Source: Actinomycetes bacterium (lineage in GTDB: Bacteria > Actinomycetota > Acidimicrobiia > Acidimicrobiales > Ilumatobacteraceae). From it: a stretch of DNA of 52,000 nucleotides. This document shows, piece after piece, positions 31,400 through 41,155 of this stretch (its first letter is position 1; each line of letters starts with the position of its first letter). A program made the translations under genes and the position numbers. The notes under the pieces were generated by a model, which was not told where the DNA came from, ran no database searches, and saw only the letters and a list, made by a program, of their open reading frames with translations. The stretch lies in NCBI GenBank assembly GCA_025358125.1, contig JANYKS010000071.1, positions 1 through 52,000 of the forward strand. The letters run 5' to 3'.

Positions 31400-31984
31400 T
31401 CAGTGCAGCCAGGCGGGCCGGCTCGCCTCGTATGAATCGATCTCGTCGGCGTGGCCGAGTGTGATGCCGACGTCGTCGAGGCCGTTGAGGTAGCGGTATT
31501 GATTCTGGGCCTCCATCGGAAAACTCTCCACCAAGCCGATCGCCGGGATCTCCACGAGCAGGCGCTCCATGTCGATGGTGATCTCGACGTTCGGGTCCTC
31601 ATCGATCGCGTCCCAGATCCGGGTGACCGCCTCGTTCGACAGCGCCACCGGGGCGAGCCCGTTCTTGGTGCAATTGTTGCGGAAGATGTCGCTGAAGCTC
31701 GGCGCGATGACGGCGTCGAACCCGTACTGCTGAATCGCCCAGACCGCGTGCTCGCGTGACGAACCGACGCCGAAGCTCGGCCCCGCGACGAGGATCGAGG
31801 CGCCGGCGTACCGTTCGTCGTTGAGCACGAAGTTGCGGTCGTCGCGCCACGTCGCGAACAGGCCCTTCTCGAAGCCGGTTCGCTCGACCCGCTTCAACCA
31901 TTCTGCGGGGATGATCTGGTCCGTGTCGACGTCGCTCCGCTTGAGCGGGATGGCCGTGCCCGTGATGATTCGGACCTGCTTCAT
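31400..31984 (-). CDS. leuD: 3-isopropylmalate dehydratase small subunit
   Basis: 194 aa. [20 protein letters not shown] and [13 protein letters not shown] are the LeuD N-terminal signature; [10 protein letters not shown] is the substrate-contact loop. With LeuC it isomerises 2- to 3-isopropylmalate. The ATG overlaps the leuC stop (ATGA), assuring paired synthesis. The open frame upstream to 32206 is a shadow of leuC. Confidence 0.96.
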   Translation of the reverse strand: MKQVRIITGTAIPLKRSDVDTDQIIPAEWLKRVERTGFEKGLFATWRDDRNFVLNDERYAGASILVAGPSFGVGSSREHAVWAIQQYGFDAVIAPSFSDIFRNNCTKNGLAPVALSNEAVTRIWDAIDEDPNVEITIDMERLLVEIPAIGLVESFPMEAQNQYRYLNGLDDVGITLGHADEIDSYEASRPAWLH

Positions 31985-33417
31985 GACGCTGCTCCTTGCG
32001 CGACGGCTGGTGCGAGGTCGGCCGGCGTTGCGAAATGGCCGAGGATCGCGGTGGCCGCGGCGACCTGTGGGGACACGAGATGGGTTCGCCCGCCGCGGCC
32101 CTGGCGGCCCTCGAAGTTGCGGTTGCTCGTACTCGCCGCACGTTCGCCGACGGCGAGCTTGTCCGGGTTCATCGCCAGGCACATGCTGCAGCCCGGCTCG
32201 CGCCAATCGGCGCCGGCGGCGATGAAGATCGCCGGCAGTCCCTCCGCCTCGGCCTGAGCTTTGACGGCGTGACTGCCGGGTACCACCATCACCCGTTTGA
32301 CGGTGACCGTGCGACCCTTCATCACGGCGGCAGCGGCCCGTAGATCTTCGATCCTGCTGTTGGTGCAGCTGCCGATGAACACCGTATCCACGGTGATGTC
32401 GCGGATCGGCGTGCCGGCGGTGAGCCCCATGTACTCGAGCGAACGGTTCACCGTCTCACGCGTCGTCGGATCGTCGTAGCTGTCCGGAGAGGGCACGACG
32501 TCGTCGATCGTCAGCACCTGCCCCGGGTTCGTGCCCCACGTGACGTGTGGCTTGAGGCTCGTCGCATCGATGAAAACCTCCTTGTCCCACACGGCGTCGG
32601 AATCTGTCTGCAGCGTGCGCCAGTCTGCGACGGCTGCCTCCCAGTCGGCCCCCTTCGGCGCGTTGGCGCGACCCTCGAGATATTCGAACGTCACCTCGTC
32701 GGGGGCGATCAGCCCGGCTTTGGCGCCGGCCTCGATGCTCATGTTGCAGACGGTCATCCGGCCCTCCATGCTCAACGCGCGAATGGCGGATCCGCGGTAT
32801 TCGATAACGTGGCCGATGCCGCCCCCGGTGCCGATTTCTCCGATGATCGCGAGGATCACATCTTTCGCAGTGACCCCGCCCGGCAGGTCGCCATCGACGT
32901 TGACTGCCATCCACTTCGGCCGGGTCTGGGGCAGCGTCTGGGTCGCGAGCACGTGCTCGACCTCGCTCGTTCCGATGCCGAACGCGAGTGCGCCGAACGC
33001 GCCATGGGTCGCGGTGTGGCTGTCGCCGCAGACGACAGTCATCCCTGGCAGGGTGCGGCCCTGCTCGGGAGCAATGACGTGCACGATGCCCTGCAGCGGA
33101 TCGCCCATCGGGAAGTTGGTGATGCCGAACTCGGCGGTGTTCTCACGCAGCACCTCGACCTGACGGGCCGAGACCGGATCCGCGATCGGCTGATCGATGT
33201 TCTCCGTCGGCACGTTGTGGTCCTCGGTCGCGATCGTGAGGTCCGGCCGGCGGATGGTGCGGCCGCTGAGGCGCAACCCGTCGAACGCCTGCGGGCTGGT
33301 GACCTCGTGGACGAGGTGAAGGTCGATGTACAGCAGGTCGGGTTCGGCGGGTGCGCTGTGCACCACATGCCGGTCCCAAACCTTTTGAGGGAGTGTCGAT
33401 GGCCCTGTCGCTTCCAT
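31981..33417 (-). CDS. leuC: 3-isopropylmalate dehydratase large subunit
   Basis: 478 aa, aconitase-family. The 4Fe-4S cysteines are in GSCTNSR and CSMCLAMN, and [14 protein letters not shown] and REPGCS blocks are intact. Works with LeuD in leucine synthesis. It starts 37 bp from the divergent IclR-type regulator gene, and a 15-bp palindrome in that gap is a likely operator. In Corynebacterium (LtbR) and Streptomyces (NdgR) the same divergent arrangement controls leuCD. Confidence 0.97.
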   Translation of the reverse strand: MEATGPSTLPQKVWDRHVVHSAPAEPDLLYIDLHLVHEVTSPQAFDGLRLSGRTIRRPDLTIATEDHNVPTENIDQPIADPVSARQVEVLRENTAEFGITNFPMGDPLQGIVHVIAPEQGRTLPGMTVVCGDSHTATHGAFGALAFGIGTSEVEHVLATQTLPQTRPKWMAVNVDGDLPGGVTAKDVILAIIGEIGTGGGIGHVIEYRGSAIRALSMEGRMTVCNMSIEAGAKAGLIAPDEVTFEYLEGRANAPKGADWEAAVADWRTLQTDSDAVWDKEVFIDATSLKPHVTWGTNPGQVLTIDDVVPSPDSYDDPTTRETVNRSLEYMGLTAGTPIRDITVDTVFIGSCTNSRIEDLRAAAAVMKGRTVTVKRVMVVPGSHAVKAQAEAEGLPAIFIAAGADWREPGCSMCLAMNPDKLAVGERAASTSNRNFEGRQGRGGRTHLVSPQVAAATAILGHFATPADLAPAVAQGAAS

Positions 33418-33427
33418 GGCGCTCTCG

Positions 33428-33442
33428 TCTCACTTTCTGAGA
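33428..33442. promoter_or_regulatory. Candidate operator between leuC and the IclR regulator
   Basis: TCTCA-CTTTC-TGAGA, a perfect 5-bp inverted repeat with a 5-bp spacer, lies in the 37-bp gap between the two divergent starts. No other clear palindrome is present there. The gap is so short that a bound dimer would block both promoters. The motif is short and by itself not significant; position is the main argument. Confidence 0.5.
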
Positions 33443-33454
33443 TAGTCTTCTCGT

Positions 33455-34126
33455 GTGATGGATAGCGTATCCGGTGTCGGCGTACTCGACAAGGCCGTCC
33501 ACATGTTGGGCGCGCTCCGCCGCGAAGGCTCGCTCGGCCTCGCCGATCTGCAGCGGGCGACTGGTCTGCCGCGGGCGACGGCCCACCGCCTGGCCGTGGC
33601 GCTCGAAGAGCACGGTCTCGTGCGCCGCGACGGCAACGGCCGGTTCTGCCTCGGGTTCGAGCTGATCGCCCTCGGGCACGCGGCCGCTGAATCGTTCCCG
33701 ATCGGCGAGTTGGCGCGTCCAGTCCTGGTTGCGCTGCGCGACAGCACCGGCGAGAGCGTTCAGTTGTTCGTGCGCGAGGGCGACGAACGTCGCTGCGTCG
33801 TGTCGCTGCAGTCGCCGCACGGCCTGCGGTGGATCGTGCCAGAGGGTGCCCGATTGCCGCTCGATGCCGGTTCGGCAGGCCGGGTACTGCTCGCCCGGTC
33901 GACGAGCGACTGGGTGGAAAGCGACTGGGTGGAAAGCGTCGAGGAACGTGAGCCGGGCGTGGCCTCGGTGTCGTCCGCGGTGCGCGGGCGCGACGGCGCG
34001 GTGTTGGCGGCGGTCAGCGTCAGCGGCCCGATCGAGCGGCTGACGCGCGGGCCCGGCAAACGCTTCGGCCGGGCGGTCGCCGATGCAGCCGACACCCTCG
34101 CGAAGACCCTTGCCGCCACCGCGTAG
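33455..34126 (+). CDS. IclR-family regulator, LtbR/NdgR-like
   Basis: 223 aa. N-terminal winged helix-turn-helix (about 8-65; LADLQRATGLPRATAHRLA is the recognition region) and a C-terminal IclR effector domain (about 75-220, LPLDAGSAGRVLLA). Divergent from leuCD, the same place as LtbR of Corynebacterium glutamicum and NdgR of Streptomyces, which repress leucine genes. Start may be GTG 33455 or ATG 33458; no ribosome site is visible, so the mRNA may be leaderless. An exact 15-bp duplication lies within (SDWVE twice), in the effector domain. Target and ligand are inferred. Confidence 0.9.
   Translation: MMDSVSGVGVLDKAVHMLGALRREGSLGLADLQRATGLPRATAHRLAVALEEHGLVRRDGNGRFCLGFELIALGHAAAESFPIGELARPVLVALRDSTGESVQLFVREGDERRCVVSLQSPHGLRWIVPEGARLPLDAGSAGRVLLARSTSDWVESDWVESVEEREPGVASVSSAVRGRDGAVLAAVSVSGPIERLTRGPGKRFGRAVADAADTLAKTLAATA
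33906..33935 (+). repeat. Exact 15-bp tandem duplication in the IclR regulator
   Basis: GCGACTGGGTGGAAA occurs twice in a row, adding SDWVE in frame between two effector-domain strands. Perfect identity argues for a recent event. Confidence 0.95.
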
Positions 34127-34127
34127 C

Positions 34128-34161
34128 CACGCAAGGCCCGTAGTCACGCAAGGCCCGTAGT
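34128..34161. repeat. 17-bp tandem duplication after the IclR gene
   Basis: CACGCAAGGCCCGTAGT is present twice exactly (34128-34144, 34145-34161), with a third degenerate copy starting at 34162. It follows the IclR stop by one base, in the 133-bp gap before the convergent lipoprotein gene. Nothing else is visible in this gap. Confidence 0.9.
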
Positions 34162-34259
34162 CACAAAGCCCGTCGTCAGGCCAATTCCGGCGGATCCGCG
34201 AGCGCCGGGACGACCACAAATCGTTCGACCGCTCGATAGCCGAAATCGCAGGTAGTGAT

Positions 34260-35627
34260 TCAGGCGGGTTGGCGGATCGGCTTGCCGGCCCAGATCCCGA
34301 GGTCGGTGGCGAGCGCGGGGATGACGAGGTCGCAGACCTGGCCCCCGGTGGAGGGCCGGTCACCGGCGACGATGGCCACGACGACCGTCCGGCCCTGCTC
34401 CATCACCCACGCACACGCCTTGGCGCCGTCGACAGTGCCGGTATGGCCCCAGCCGTACTGATCGGCCATGACGCCCGGCCCGCTGAGCGTGTTCAGATCG
34501 GCGGAGTTGACGGAGTCCAACATCGCCGCGACATCGTCACTCGAGGCCATCCACGTGCCGGCTCCTCCGAGGCGTTCGAGCCGGGTGACGCCGCTCGGGA
34601 ACGGGCCATCGGTGGGGCGCAGGCCACCGGTGGTGAGGTGCGGGCCCGTGACGTGGATCGGGTCGAAGACGAATGCCTGGGCAACCTTGCCCCGGCTCGC
34701 GCCGCCGACGGCTTCGACCAGTAGGCCGAGCGCACAGTAGTTGCCGTTGGAGTACACCCACTCGCCGCGTTTGGGCGTTGGCGGTGCAGCCATCACCGCG
34801 GTCAGCGGGATCGCGCACGAGCCGACAAGAGTGAGCCAACTGCTCTGGGCCTTGGGCATCCCGCTGGTGTGGGCCAGCAGTTCGCGGACCGTCACGTCGT
34901 TCCAGCCGGCGTCGTGGGCGATCTTCATCCGGCGCCACGGAACCGGAGCGTCGAGATCGATGGCCCCGGCCTCTGCGAGTCGTGCGACCGTCAGCGCAGT
35001 GACGAGCTTGCTGACACTCGCGAGAACGAGCGGGGTGTCGGTCGTCACCCGCTGCATTCCCGAACCGACACCCGCCGCTGCGCCATACACCGTGACGTGG
35101 TCGCGCAACACGGTGATCGAGGCGGCTGCGTTGCCGGCGGCGAGCCGATCGAACGCCCCACTGAGGTGGGGCAGGTCGCCGGGGTCGATCTCACCGACCG
35201 TCGACAACGGACGCGGCATGGCCGTCGACGTTGTCGTCGGCGCGGCCAATGTCGGCCGCGACACCGTGTTCGCCGTCGGGCGTTCTGTGGTCGGCGGCGA
35301 CACCGTTGTGGCTGACCGACGTTCGGTAGTGGGGGTGGCAGTGGTGGCCGTGGTGGTCGTGGTGGAGCGGACGGTGGTCGGCGTCGCAGCGTCGGTGGTG
35401 CCGGTGGTGTTGATGATGATCGTGGACGCAGGTTCGATGGTGGTGGTCGAGGGTGCTGCGGCTACAGGCGCGACTGCGGCAGAGGTCGGTACAGCGTCGT
35501 CGGCCCGCGCCGCGCTGCAGCCGGCGGCGATGACGAGCAACGTCACCAGTGGCACGCCACGAACACACCCACGCCAACGCCGAGCCCGCTGAGCATCGCA
35601 GTTGGGAATGATCCGTCTTGTGTCCAC
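34260..35627 (-). CDS. Lipoprotein serine hydrolase (beta-lactamase/PBP-like)
   Basis: 455 aa from a GTG at 35627. The N-terminus has a basic stretch, a hydrophobic core and lipobox IAAGC, so it is a lipoprotein. A Thr/Ala/Pro-rich linker of about 100 residues follows. The catalytic domain (about 160-455) has the SxxK motif in ASVSKLVTAL and the YxN motif as YSNGN, with a C-terminal HTG. This matches class C beta-lactamase/D-alanyl-D-alanine carboxypeptidase/esterase folds. Whether it acts on peptidoglycan or esters is not clear. Confidence 0.88.
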   Translation of the reverse strand: MDTRRIIPNCDAQRARRWRGCVRGVPLVTLLVIAAGCSAARADDAVPTSAAVAPVAAAPSTTTIEPASTIIINTTGTTDAATPTTVRSTTTTTATTATPTTERRSATTVSPPTTERPTANTVSRPTLAAPTTTSTAMPRPLSTVGEIDPGDLPHLSGAFDRLAAGNAAASITVLRDHVTVYGAAAGVGSGMQRVTTDTPLVLASVSKLVTALTVARLAEAGAIDLDAPVPWRRMKIAHDAGWNDVTVRELLAHTSGMPKAQSSWLTLVGSCAIPLTAVMAAPPTPKRGEWVYSNGNYCALGLLVEAVGGASRGKVAQAFVFDPIHVTGPHLTTGGLRPTDGPFPSGVTRLERLGGAGTWMASSDDVAAMLDSVNSADLNTLSGPGVMADQYGWGHTGTVDGAKACAWVMEQGRTVVVAIVAGDRPSTGGQVCDLVIPALATDLGIWAGKPIRQPA

Positions 35628-35723
35628 GTCGGCACAACGCTACGTCGTGGAGGCCGTTGGCGAGCGTCGGCTCGAACGGCAGTACGTTTTCCACCGGAGC
35701 GATCTCGGAGCACTCATCGCGGC

Positions 35724-36239
35724 GTGAGTGAATCGACCCTGAACATCGCAATCTGGTTGGAGCGACGCCTCGACATGTCGCTCGGTTTCCATCTCGTGGC
35801 GGCCCGCCTATACGGCATCGTTGTCAACGATCCGTCGGCGCTCCATGACGAGTCAGCGCAGGCCGCGCGCACCAGCTTCATCGACGAAGGTCGTGATGCT
35901 TACGCGCTCATCAATGGTTCCGCGGGCGTGGTCGCGAGATCCTTCGATGCCGCCGCCGTGGTGACGGCCGGCTGGGCTGCACCGCTGGCTGACGACGTCA
36001 CGTTGACACATCGCCCGAGTCGTCATCCACAACGTCGACGTGTACGTGCCGTCGCGGTGGTCAACGACGACGGCGTCGCAAGTTTGATCCGGTTCGAAGA
36101 CGACCCCGTGCATGTGATCGCGCAGGCCGAGCGCGGCACCGGCAACATCATCGACGCGTTGGAGGCGATGTGGTTCGGTGAGCCGACCGAGTTTGTGAAC
36201 CTGCGAACAACCAGAGGTGGTTGCATCCGCCGGCTCTAA
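35724..36239 (+). CDS. Protein of unknown function upstream of nadA
   Basis: 171 aa from a GTG at 35724. No signal peptide or membrane helix. It has regular alternating segments ([20 protein letters not shown] and [17 protein letters not shown]) suggesting an alpha/beta fold, but no motif I recognise. Its stop is 10 bp before the nadA start, so it may be the first gene of the nad operon. The opposite frame is also open over much of this region, but this frame has better-looking coding character. Confidence 0.6.
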   Translation: MSESTLNIAIWLERRLDMSLGFHLVAARLYGIVVNDPSALHDESAQAARTSFIDEGRDAYALINGSAGVVARSFDAAAVVTAGWAAPLADDVTLTHRPSRHPQRRRVRAVAVVNDDGVASLIRFEDDPVHVIAQAERGTGNIIDALEAMWFGEPTEFVNLRTTRGGCIRRL

Positions 36240-36249
36240 CCTTGGCGCC

Positions 36250-37263
36250 GTGAGCGACAGCACCATTCTGGCCGACGGTACTTCGGGTGTGCCGATCCGA
36301 TACGAACAGTGGGCGCACGAGGTGCGGGCGTTGGCCAAAGAGCGCGACGCCGCCATCCTCGCCCACAACTATCAACTGCCCGAGATTCAAGACATCGCCG
36401 ATCACGTCGGCGACTCACTCGCCCTCAGCCGGGTTGCCGCCAAGGTCGAGCAGTCCACCATCGTCTTCTGCGGTGTGCATTTCATGGCCGAGACGGCAAA
36501 GATCCTCAGCTACGACAAGACCGTGCTGATCCCCGACAAGCGAGCCGGGTGCTCGCTCGCCGACACGATCACGGCCGATCAGCTGCGGGCATGGAAAGCC
36601 GAGTATCCCGGCGCAGTCGTGGTCAGTTACGTCAACACGACCGCCGCAGTCAAGGCCGAGACCGATATCTGCTGCACGTCCTCGAATGCCGTCGACGTCG
36701 TCGCGAGCATTCCCGCTGATCGCCCCGTTCTGTTCTGTCCCGACCAGTTCCTCGGTGCGCATGTGCAGCGATCGCTGCAGCGCGAGAACATGCACATCTG
36801 GCTCGGCGAGTGCCACGTGCATGCCGGTATCAACGGCGCCGAATTGAAGCAGCGGGTGATGGCGGAACCCGATGCGGAGTTGTTCATCCATCCCGAGTGC
36901 GGCTGCGCAACGAGTGCCCTGTACCTCGCGGGCGCCGGCGTCGTGCCAGCGGAGCGGACCAAGATCTTGTCGACATCGGGCATGATCGAGGCGGCCCGCA
37001 ACACCACTGCGAGCAAGGTCCTGGTGGCAACGGAGACCGGCATGATCTATCAGCTCAACAAGGCCAACCCGCTCGTGATCTTCGAGCCCGTCAACCCGGC
37101 GGCCGTGTGCAAATACATGAAGATGATCACGCCGGCCAAACTCGTGCGCTCACTACGCGACGGCACCGACGAGGTGGATGTGCCGCGCGACATCGCTGAC
37201 AGGGCCCGGCTCTCCGTCGAGCGGATGATCGCCATCGGCAAGCCGTCGCGCACCGGCGAGTGA
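36250..37263 (+). CDS. nadA: Quinolinate synthase
   Basis: 337 aa from a GTG at 36250. It condenses iminoaspartate (from NadB) with dihydroxyacetone phosphate to quinolinate, using a 4Fe-4S cluster. The cluster cysteines are C101, C188 and C287, at spacing closely matching E. coli NadA (113, 200, 297). [19 protein letters not shown] and the HPECGC block are present. It is followed by nadB after 3 bases. Confidence 0.96.
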   Translation: MSDSTILADGTSGVPIRYEQWAHEVRALAKERDAAILAHNYQLPEIQDIADHVGDSLALSRVAAKVEQSTIVFCGVHFMAETAKILSYDKTVLIPDKRAGCSLADTITADQLRAWKAEYPGAVVVSYVNTTAAVKAETDICCTSSNAVDVVASIPADRPVLFCPDQFLGAHVQRSLQRENMHIWLGECHVHAGINGAELKQRVMAEPDAELFIHPECGCATSALYLAGAGVVPAERTKILSTSGMIEAARNTTASKVLVATETGMIYQLNKANPLVIFEPVNPAAVCKYMKMITPAKLVRSLRDGTDEVDVPRDIADRARLSVERMIAIGKPSRTGE

Positions 37264-37266
37264 TCG

Positions 37267-38931
37267 ATGGCCGCCCAGGTTCCTCTCCAACTTGTCGCGC
37301 ACGATGTCACGTGGCAGCGCGACGTCGATGTCGCCGTGCTCGGCTCGGGCGCGGCCGGCCTCGCCGCTGCGATCGCCGCTCGGCCCGTTCGCTCGACCCT
37401 GATCATCACCAAGGACACCCTCGATGCTGGTAGCACCGCGTGGGCCCAGGGCGGATTGGCCGGTGTGCTCGATCCCACCGATTCGCTCGAGAACCATGTG
37501 CGCGACACGTTGGATGCCGGTGCAGGATTGTGCGACGAGCGCGCGGTCCGCCAACTCGTCGCTGAAGCCCCGACGGCCATTCGCTATCTGATGCGCCTCG
37601 GCGCGGCGTTCGATCCTGCGCACAGTGGTGATGGTCCGGCACTCACGATGGAGGGAGGGCACTCACATCGTCGGATCGTGCATGCCGGAGGCGATCAAAG
37701 TGGTGCCGAGGTCCAGCGCACACTCGATCAGACGGCGGTCGCGGCGGGCGTCGAGGTGCTCGATCACGCATTCGCGCTCGATCTCGTGATGGGCACGAAC
37801 GCGGCCGGCCAGCGCCAGGCAGCCGGGGTGCGGATCGCGATCACCGACGCGCACGGTGCCGTCCAGTCAGTCGGTGTCGTCACGGCTCGGGCCGTCGTCA
37901 TCGCCACCGGTGGATACGGGCAGGTCTTCGCGTCCACGTCGAACCCGCCGGCTGTCACCGGCGACGGCTTGGCCCTGGCGCTGCGCGCGGGCCTTGCGGC
38001 GCGAGACATCGAGTTCGTGCAGTTTCACCCGACGGTCCTGTGGCGTGGTGCTGAGCCAACGGGGCAGCAGGCGCTCGTCAGCGAGGCAGTCCGTGGCGAG
38101 GGTGCGATCCTGTACGACGCGTCCGGCCAGCGGGTGATGGCGGGCGTGCATCCGTTGGAAGATCTCGCACCACGCGATGTCGTTGCATCTGCAATCAGTG
38201 CACGAATGGCTGAGCGCGCGGCCGGTGTCGATGATCACGTGTACCTCGACGCGACTCATATGGGCGAGCGCTTCTACGAGCGGTTTCCCTCGATCACCGC
38301 ATCGTGCCGCGCGGCCGGCATCGACCCCGCCACGGACCGCATTCCCGTTGCACCGGCTGCGCACTATACGTGCGGCGGCGTGCGCGCCGACCTCGATGGC
38401 CGAACCGAGCTCGCCGGTCTGTATGTCGTCGGCGAAGCAGCGTGCACGGGCGTGCACGGGGCCAACAGGCTGGCGAGCAACTCGCTGACGGAAGGCGTCG
38501 TCGCCGGCACTCGGCTCGGTCGAGAATTGGCGTGGGAGTTGCCGGAGCTGGTCGAGCCGGAGGGCATCGATGCCGGCCACGCGACGGGGCTGCTCGCGCC
38601 CGAGCTGCGAGTCCAGATCCGAACGACGATGTCTCGTCACGTCGGCGTGCTCCGCCGCCCGGAACGCCTTGCCGGTGCAGCGGATGCGCTGGCCGATCTC
38701 GCCCTGCGGGTGTCGCTCGACGTCGAGCCTCACCGCCGTGCGTTCGAGGCCACCAACCTGCTCACGGTCGCGGCGGCCGTCGTCGAGGCTGCTCGGGTTC
38801 GCACCGAGAGCCGCGGCTGTCACCGTCGCACCGACTACACAGAACCCCGACCGGTGTGGCTGACGCATCTCACTGCCCGCCTCGACGCGACCGGGGCGCT
38901 GAGCGTGAGCGGCCGGCCAGAGGGGGCGTAG
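37267..38931 (+). CDS. nadB: L-aspartate oxidase
   Basis: 554 aa. It oxidises aspartate to iminoaspartate with FAD. The FAD-binding GSGAAGLAAA is at residues 27-36; STAWAQGGLAGV, HTxG-type and EFVQFHPT motifs of the succinate dehydrogenase/fumarate reductase flavoprotein family follow, with HGANRLASNSLTEG near the C-terminal FAD site. Central gene of nadABC; nadC begins directly after its stop. Confidence 0.96.
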   Translation: MAAQVPLQLVAHDVTWQRDVDVAVLGSGAAGLAAAIAARPVRSTLIITKDTLDAGSTAWAQGGLAGVLDPTDSLENHVRDTLDAGAGLCDERAVRQLVAEAPTAIRYLMRLGAAFDPAHSGDGPALTMEGGHSHRRIVHAGGDQSGAEVQRTLDQTAVAAGVEVLDHAFALDLVMGTNAAGQRQAAGVRIAITDAHGAVQSVGVVTARAVVIATGGYGQVFASTSNPPAVTGDGLALALRAGLAARDIEFVQFHPTVLWRGAEPTGQQALVSEAVRGEGAILYDASGQRVMAGVHPLEDLAPRDVVASAISARMAERAAGVDDHVYLDATHMGERFYERFPSITASCRAAGIDPATDRIPVAPAAHYTCGGVRADLDGRTELAGLYVVGEAACTGVHGANRLASNSLTEGVVAGTRLGRELAWELPELVEPEGIDAGHATGLLAPELRVQIRTTMSRHVGVLRRPERLAGAADALADLALRVSLDVEPHRRAFEATNLLTVAAAVVEAARVRTESRGCHRRTDYTEPRPVWLTHLTARLDATGALSVSGRPEGA

Positions 38932-39855
38932 ATGTTCGTGTTCCATCCACTCGCCGAGCCGACGCGCCGGCGGTTGATCGAAGGCGGTGTCGATCCTGAT
39001 TCCGTCGCGGCCGTGGCCCGGATGGCCATCGCCGAGGATCTCGCCGGGGGCATCGATGTCACGTCGACGGCGACGGTGCCTGCCGATCAGCGATCGATCG
39101 CAACGTTCGGCGCCCGCGGGGCGGGCACGCTGGCAGGGCTCGCCGTGGCAGCGGCCGTCATCGAGACGGTGTGCGGCGCCGAAGCGAGCGACTTCGACTA
39201 CCTCGTCGCCGATGGCGACCGGGTCGAGTCGGGAACCGACGTCGCGCGAGTCGTTGCCCCGACGCGCCTGTTGCTGACCGCCGAACGCTCGGCCTTGAAT
39301 CTACTCTGCCACCTCTCCGGAGTAGCGACGCTGACCCGGCGCTGGGCCGATGCGCTGGCTGGTACGAATGCCAAGGTTCGCGACACCCGCAAGACCACTC
39401 CTGGCCTGCGATTCCTCGAGAAGTACGCGGTGCGCTGCGGCGGCGGAGTCAACCACCGGATGGCGCTCAGCGATGCGGCGCTCGTCAAGGACAATCACGT
39501 GATCGCAATCGGTGGCGTGGCCGAGGCATTCGCAGCGGTACGGGCGCTCGTTGCGACGATCCCGGTCGAGATCGAAGTCGATTCGTTGACCGGATTGAAC
39601 GAGGCGATGGATGCGGGGGCCGACGTCGTTTTGCTCGACAACTTCACCGTCGAGCAGATGCGGGCCGGGGTCGAGGCGAAGAACGAGTATCTGCAGCTCT
39701 CGGGCCGGAAGGTGATTCTGGAGGCGAGTGGAGGCCTGACCATCGAACTCGCCCGTTCGGTTGCGGAAACGGGTGTCGACTACATCGCGGTCGGTGGCCT
39801 CACCCATAGCGCACCCGTACTCGACCTCGGTCTGGACCTGCGCACCATCGTGTAG
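38932..39855 (+). CDS. nadC: Nicotinate-nucleotide pyrophosphorylase (carboxylating)
   Basis: 307 aa. Converts quinolinate plus PRPP to nicotinate mononucleotide. AEDLAGGIDVTS, ERSALNLLCHLSGVAT, DTRKTTPGLR and GGGVNHRMALSDAALVKDNH are the conserved family blocks, containing the PRPP and quinolinate binding residues. Its ATG directly follows the nadB TAG with no gap, so the three genes form one operon for de novo NAD synthesis. Confidence 0.96.
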   Translation: MFVFHPLAEPTRRRLIEGGVDPDSVAAVARMAIAEDLAGGIDVTSTATVPADQRSIATFGARGAGTLAGLAVAAAVIETVCGAEASDFDYLVADGDRVESGTDVARVVAPTRLLLTAERSALNLLCHLSGVATLTRRWADALAGTNAKVRDTRKTTPGLRFLEKYAVRCGGGVNHRMALSDAALVKDNHVIAIGGVAEAFAAVRALVATIPVEIEVDSLTGLNEAMDAGADVVLLDNFTVEQMRAGVEAKNEYLQLSGRKVILEASGGLTIELARSVAETGVDYIAVGGLTHSAPVLDLGLDLRTIV

Positions 39856-39859
39856 CGGA

Positions 39860-40126
39860 TCAGTTGACGGTTGGTGCGGAGCGGGCTGCGATCCGGCGCA
39901 GCGGTGGCAGCGTCGGCGGCGGCTGCTTGCGTGGGGGCAGTTCCGACAGCATCAGCGTGGTTGCCTGGGTGATCGAGAAAACGGCGCGCTCGAACGCGGG
40001 TTGTGTTGCTTGGGAGGTGGACTGCACGCCGCTCACCTTGCGCACGTACTGGCGGGCGGCGGCCTCGATCTCTTGTGATGTCGCTGTCGGCTGGAGGCCG
40101 CGAAGGGTCGTGATGTTCCGGCACAT
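39860..40126 (-). CDS. DUF2277 family small protein
   Basis: 88 aa. MCRNITTLRGLQPTATSQEI and AARQYVRKVSGVQ are the strongly conserved start of DUF2277 proteins; the conserved C and the KVSG segment are intact. Cytoplasmic, function unknown. It is convergent with nadC, with a gap of 4 bp. Confidence 0.87.
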   Translation of the reverse strand: MCRNITTLRGLQPTATSQEIEAAARQYVRKVSGVQSTSQATQPAFERAVFSITQATTLMLSELPPRKQPPPTLPPLRRIAARSAPTVN

Positions 40127-40179
40127 GTGAGCAGCTTATGGTCTCCCCGGCGGCCGCGAGCGGTGTCGGTCGCCGGCCG

Positions 40180-41145
40180 CTACGGCGTCGAGGTGAGCAG
40201 TACGAGATCGACGAGAAGGATGACATCGGTGTTGGCCGGCAGCCCCATGGTGGTGTTGCCCTCCGGGCCGAATGCATCGGCCGGCGGCAGGGTGAGCAGG
40301 CGGCGGCCGCCGACCTTCATGCCGATGATGCCGTTGACCAATCCGGTGACGGTGCCCGAGTCGAGGCCGACCTGTGCGGCCTGGCCGGTCGCCCAGGTGG
40401 ACTGCAGCTCAGCTGCAGTGTCGCCGCGGTAGGCGATGATCTGGATGTATGCCTGCTGGCCGGAAACCGCGGTCTCGCCGGTGCCGACGACGAGATCGGT
40501 GGCGTTTGGCTTCGTCGCACCGACGCTGGTCGGGATGCTGACGACCGGTTTGTCGGCCGGATTCGCCGTGGGAACGGCAACGCCTGCGGTGACCGATACT
40601 GCATCGATCACGAACGTGAGCCCGTCGCCGGCCTTGATGACCTTGCCCTGAGGGCTGTTGCCATAGGCCAGGTCGGCCGGGATGTCGAGCTGACGACGGC
40701 CCCCGGCCTTGATGCCGATCAGACCCTGCTCCCAGCCGGCAATCACGCTGTTCGCGCCGAGCTTGACAGGGAACGTCTGACCGCGGTCGTAGCTGTTGTC
40801 GAACTCGGTGCCATCTGCGGAACGCACGCCGACGTAGTTGACGTCCACCGTGTCGCCGACCTTGGCCGGATCACCGGTGCCGTCGATGAGGTCGGTGATG
40901 ACGAGCTTGGTCGGCAGCGTGGCCGGGATCTTGACGGTCGGTTTGGCCGCTGTCGCAGCCGTACCCGGAGCACCAGGAGCCGTACCGGCACCTGGGGTTG
41001 TGCCCGCAGTTGCCGCTGCCGTGCCCGCAACGGTGCTGGCTCCGGTCGAGATCGGGATTGACGAGGAACTCTTGTCGACCGCACCATTGCCGCAGCTGAC
41101 GAGCACGGCGAGGCAGACGATCGAGACGGGGAACAAACGACGCAT
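40180..41145 (-). CDS. Lipoprotein with two FKBP-type peptidyl-prolyl isomerase domains
   Basis: 321 aa. The lipobox LVSC follows a short signal sequence. A Thr/Ala/Gly/Pro-rich linker leads to a first FKBP domain (about 80-190; VGDTVDVNYVGV, GWEQGLIGIKAGGRRQLDIP, LAYGN) and a second, more diverged domain (about 210-320; GLVNGIIGMKVGGRRLLTLP). It would help fold proteins outside the membrane. The second domain lacks some active-site aromatics and may be structural only. Confidence 0.9.
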   Translation of the reverse strand: MRRLFPVSIVCLAVLVSCGNGAVDKSSSSIPISTGASTVAGTAAATAGTTPGAGTAPGAPGTAATAAKPTVKIPATLPTKLVITDLIDGTGDPAKVGDTVDVNYVGVRSADGTEFDNSYDRGQTFPVKLGANSVIAGWEQGLIGIKAGGRRQLDIPADLAYGNSPQGKVIKAGDGLTFVIDAVSVTAGVAVPTANPADKPVVSIPTSVGATKPNATDLVVGTGETAVSGQQAYIQIIAYRGDTAAELQSTWATGQAAQVGLDSGTVTGLVNGIIGMKVGGRRLLTLPPADAFGPEGNTTMGLPANTDVILLVDLVLLTSTP

Positions 41146-41155
41146 TCGAGCGACC

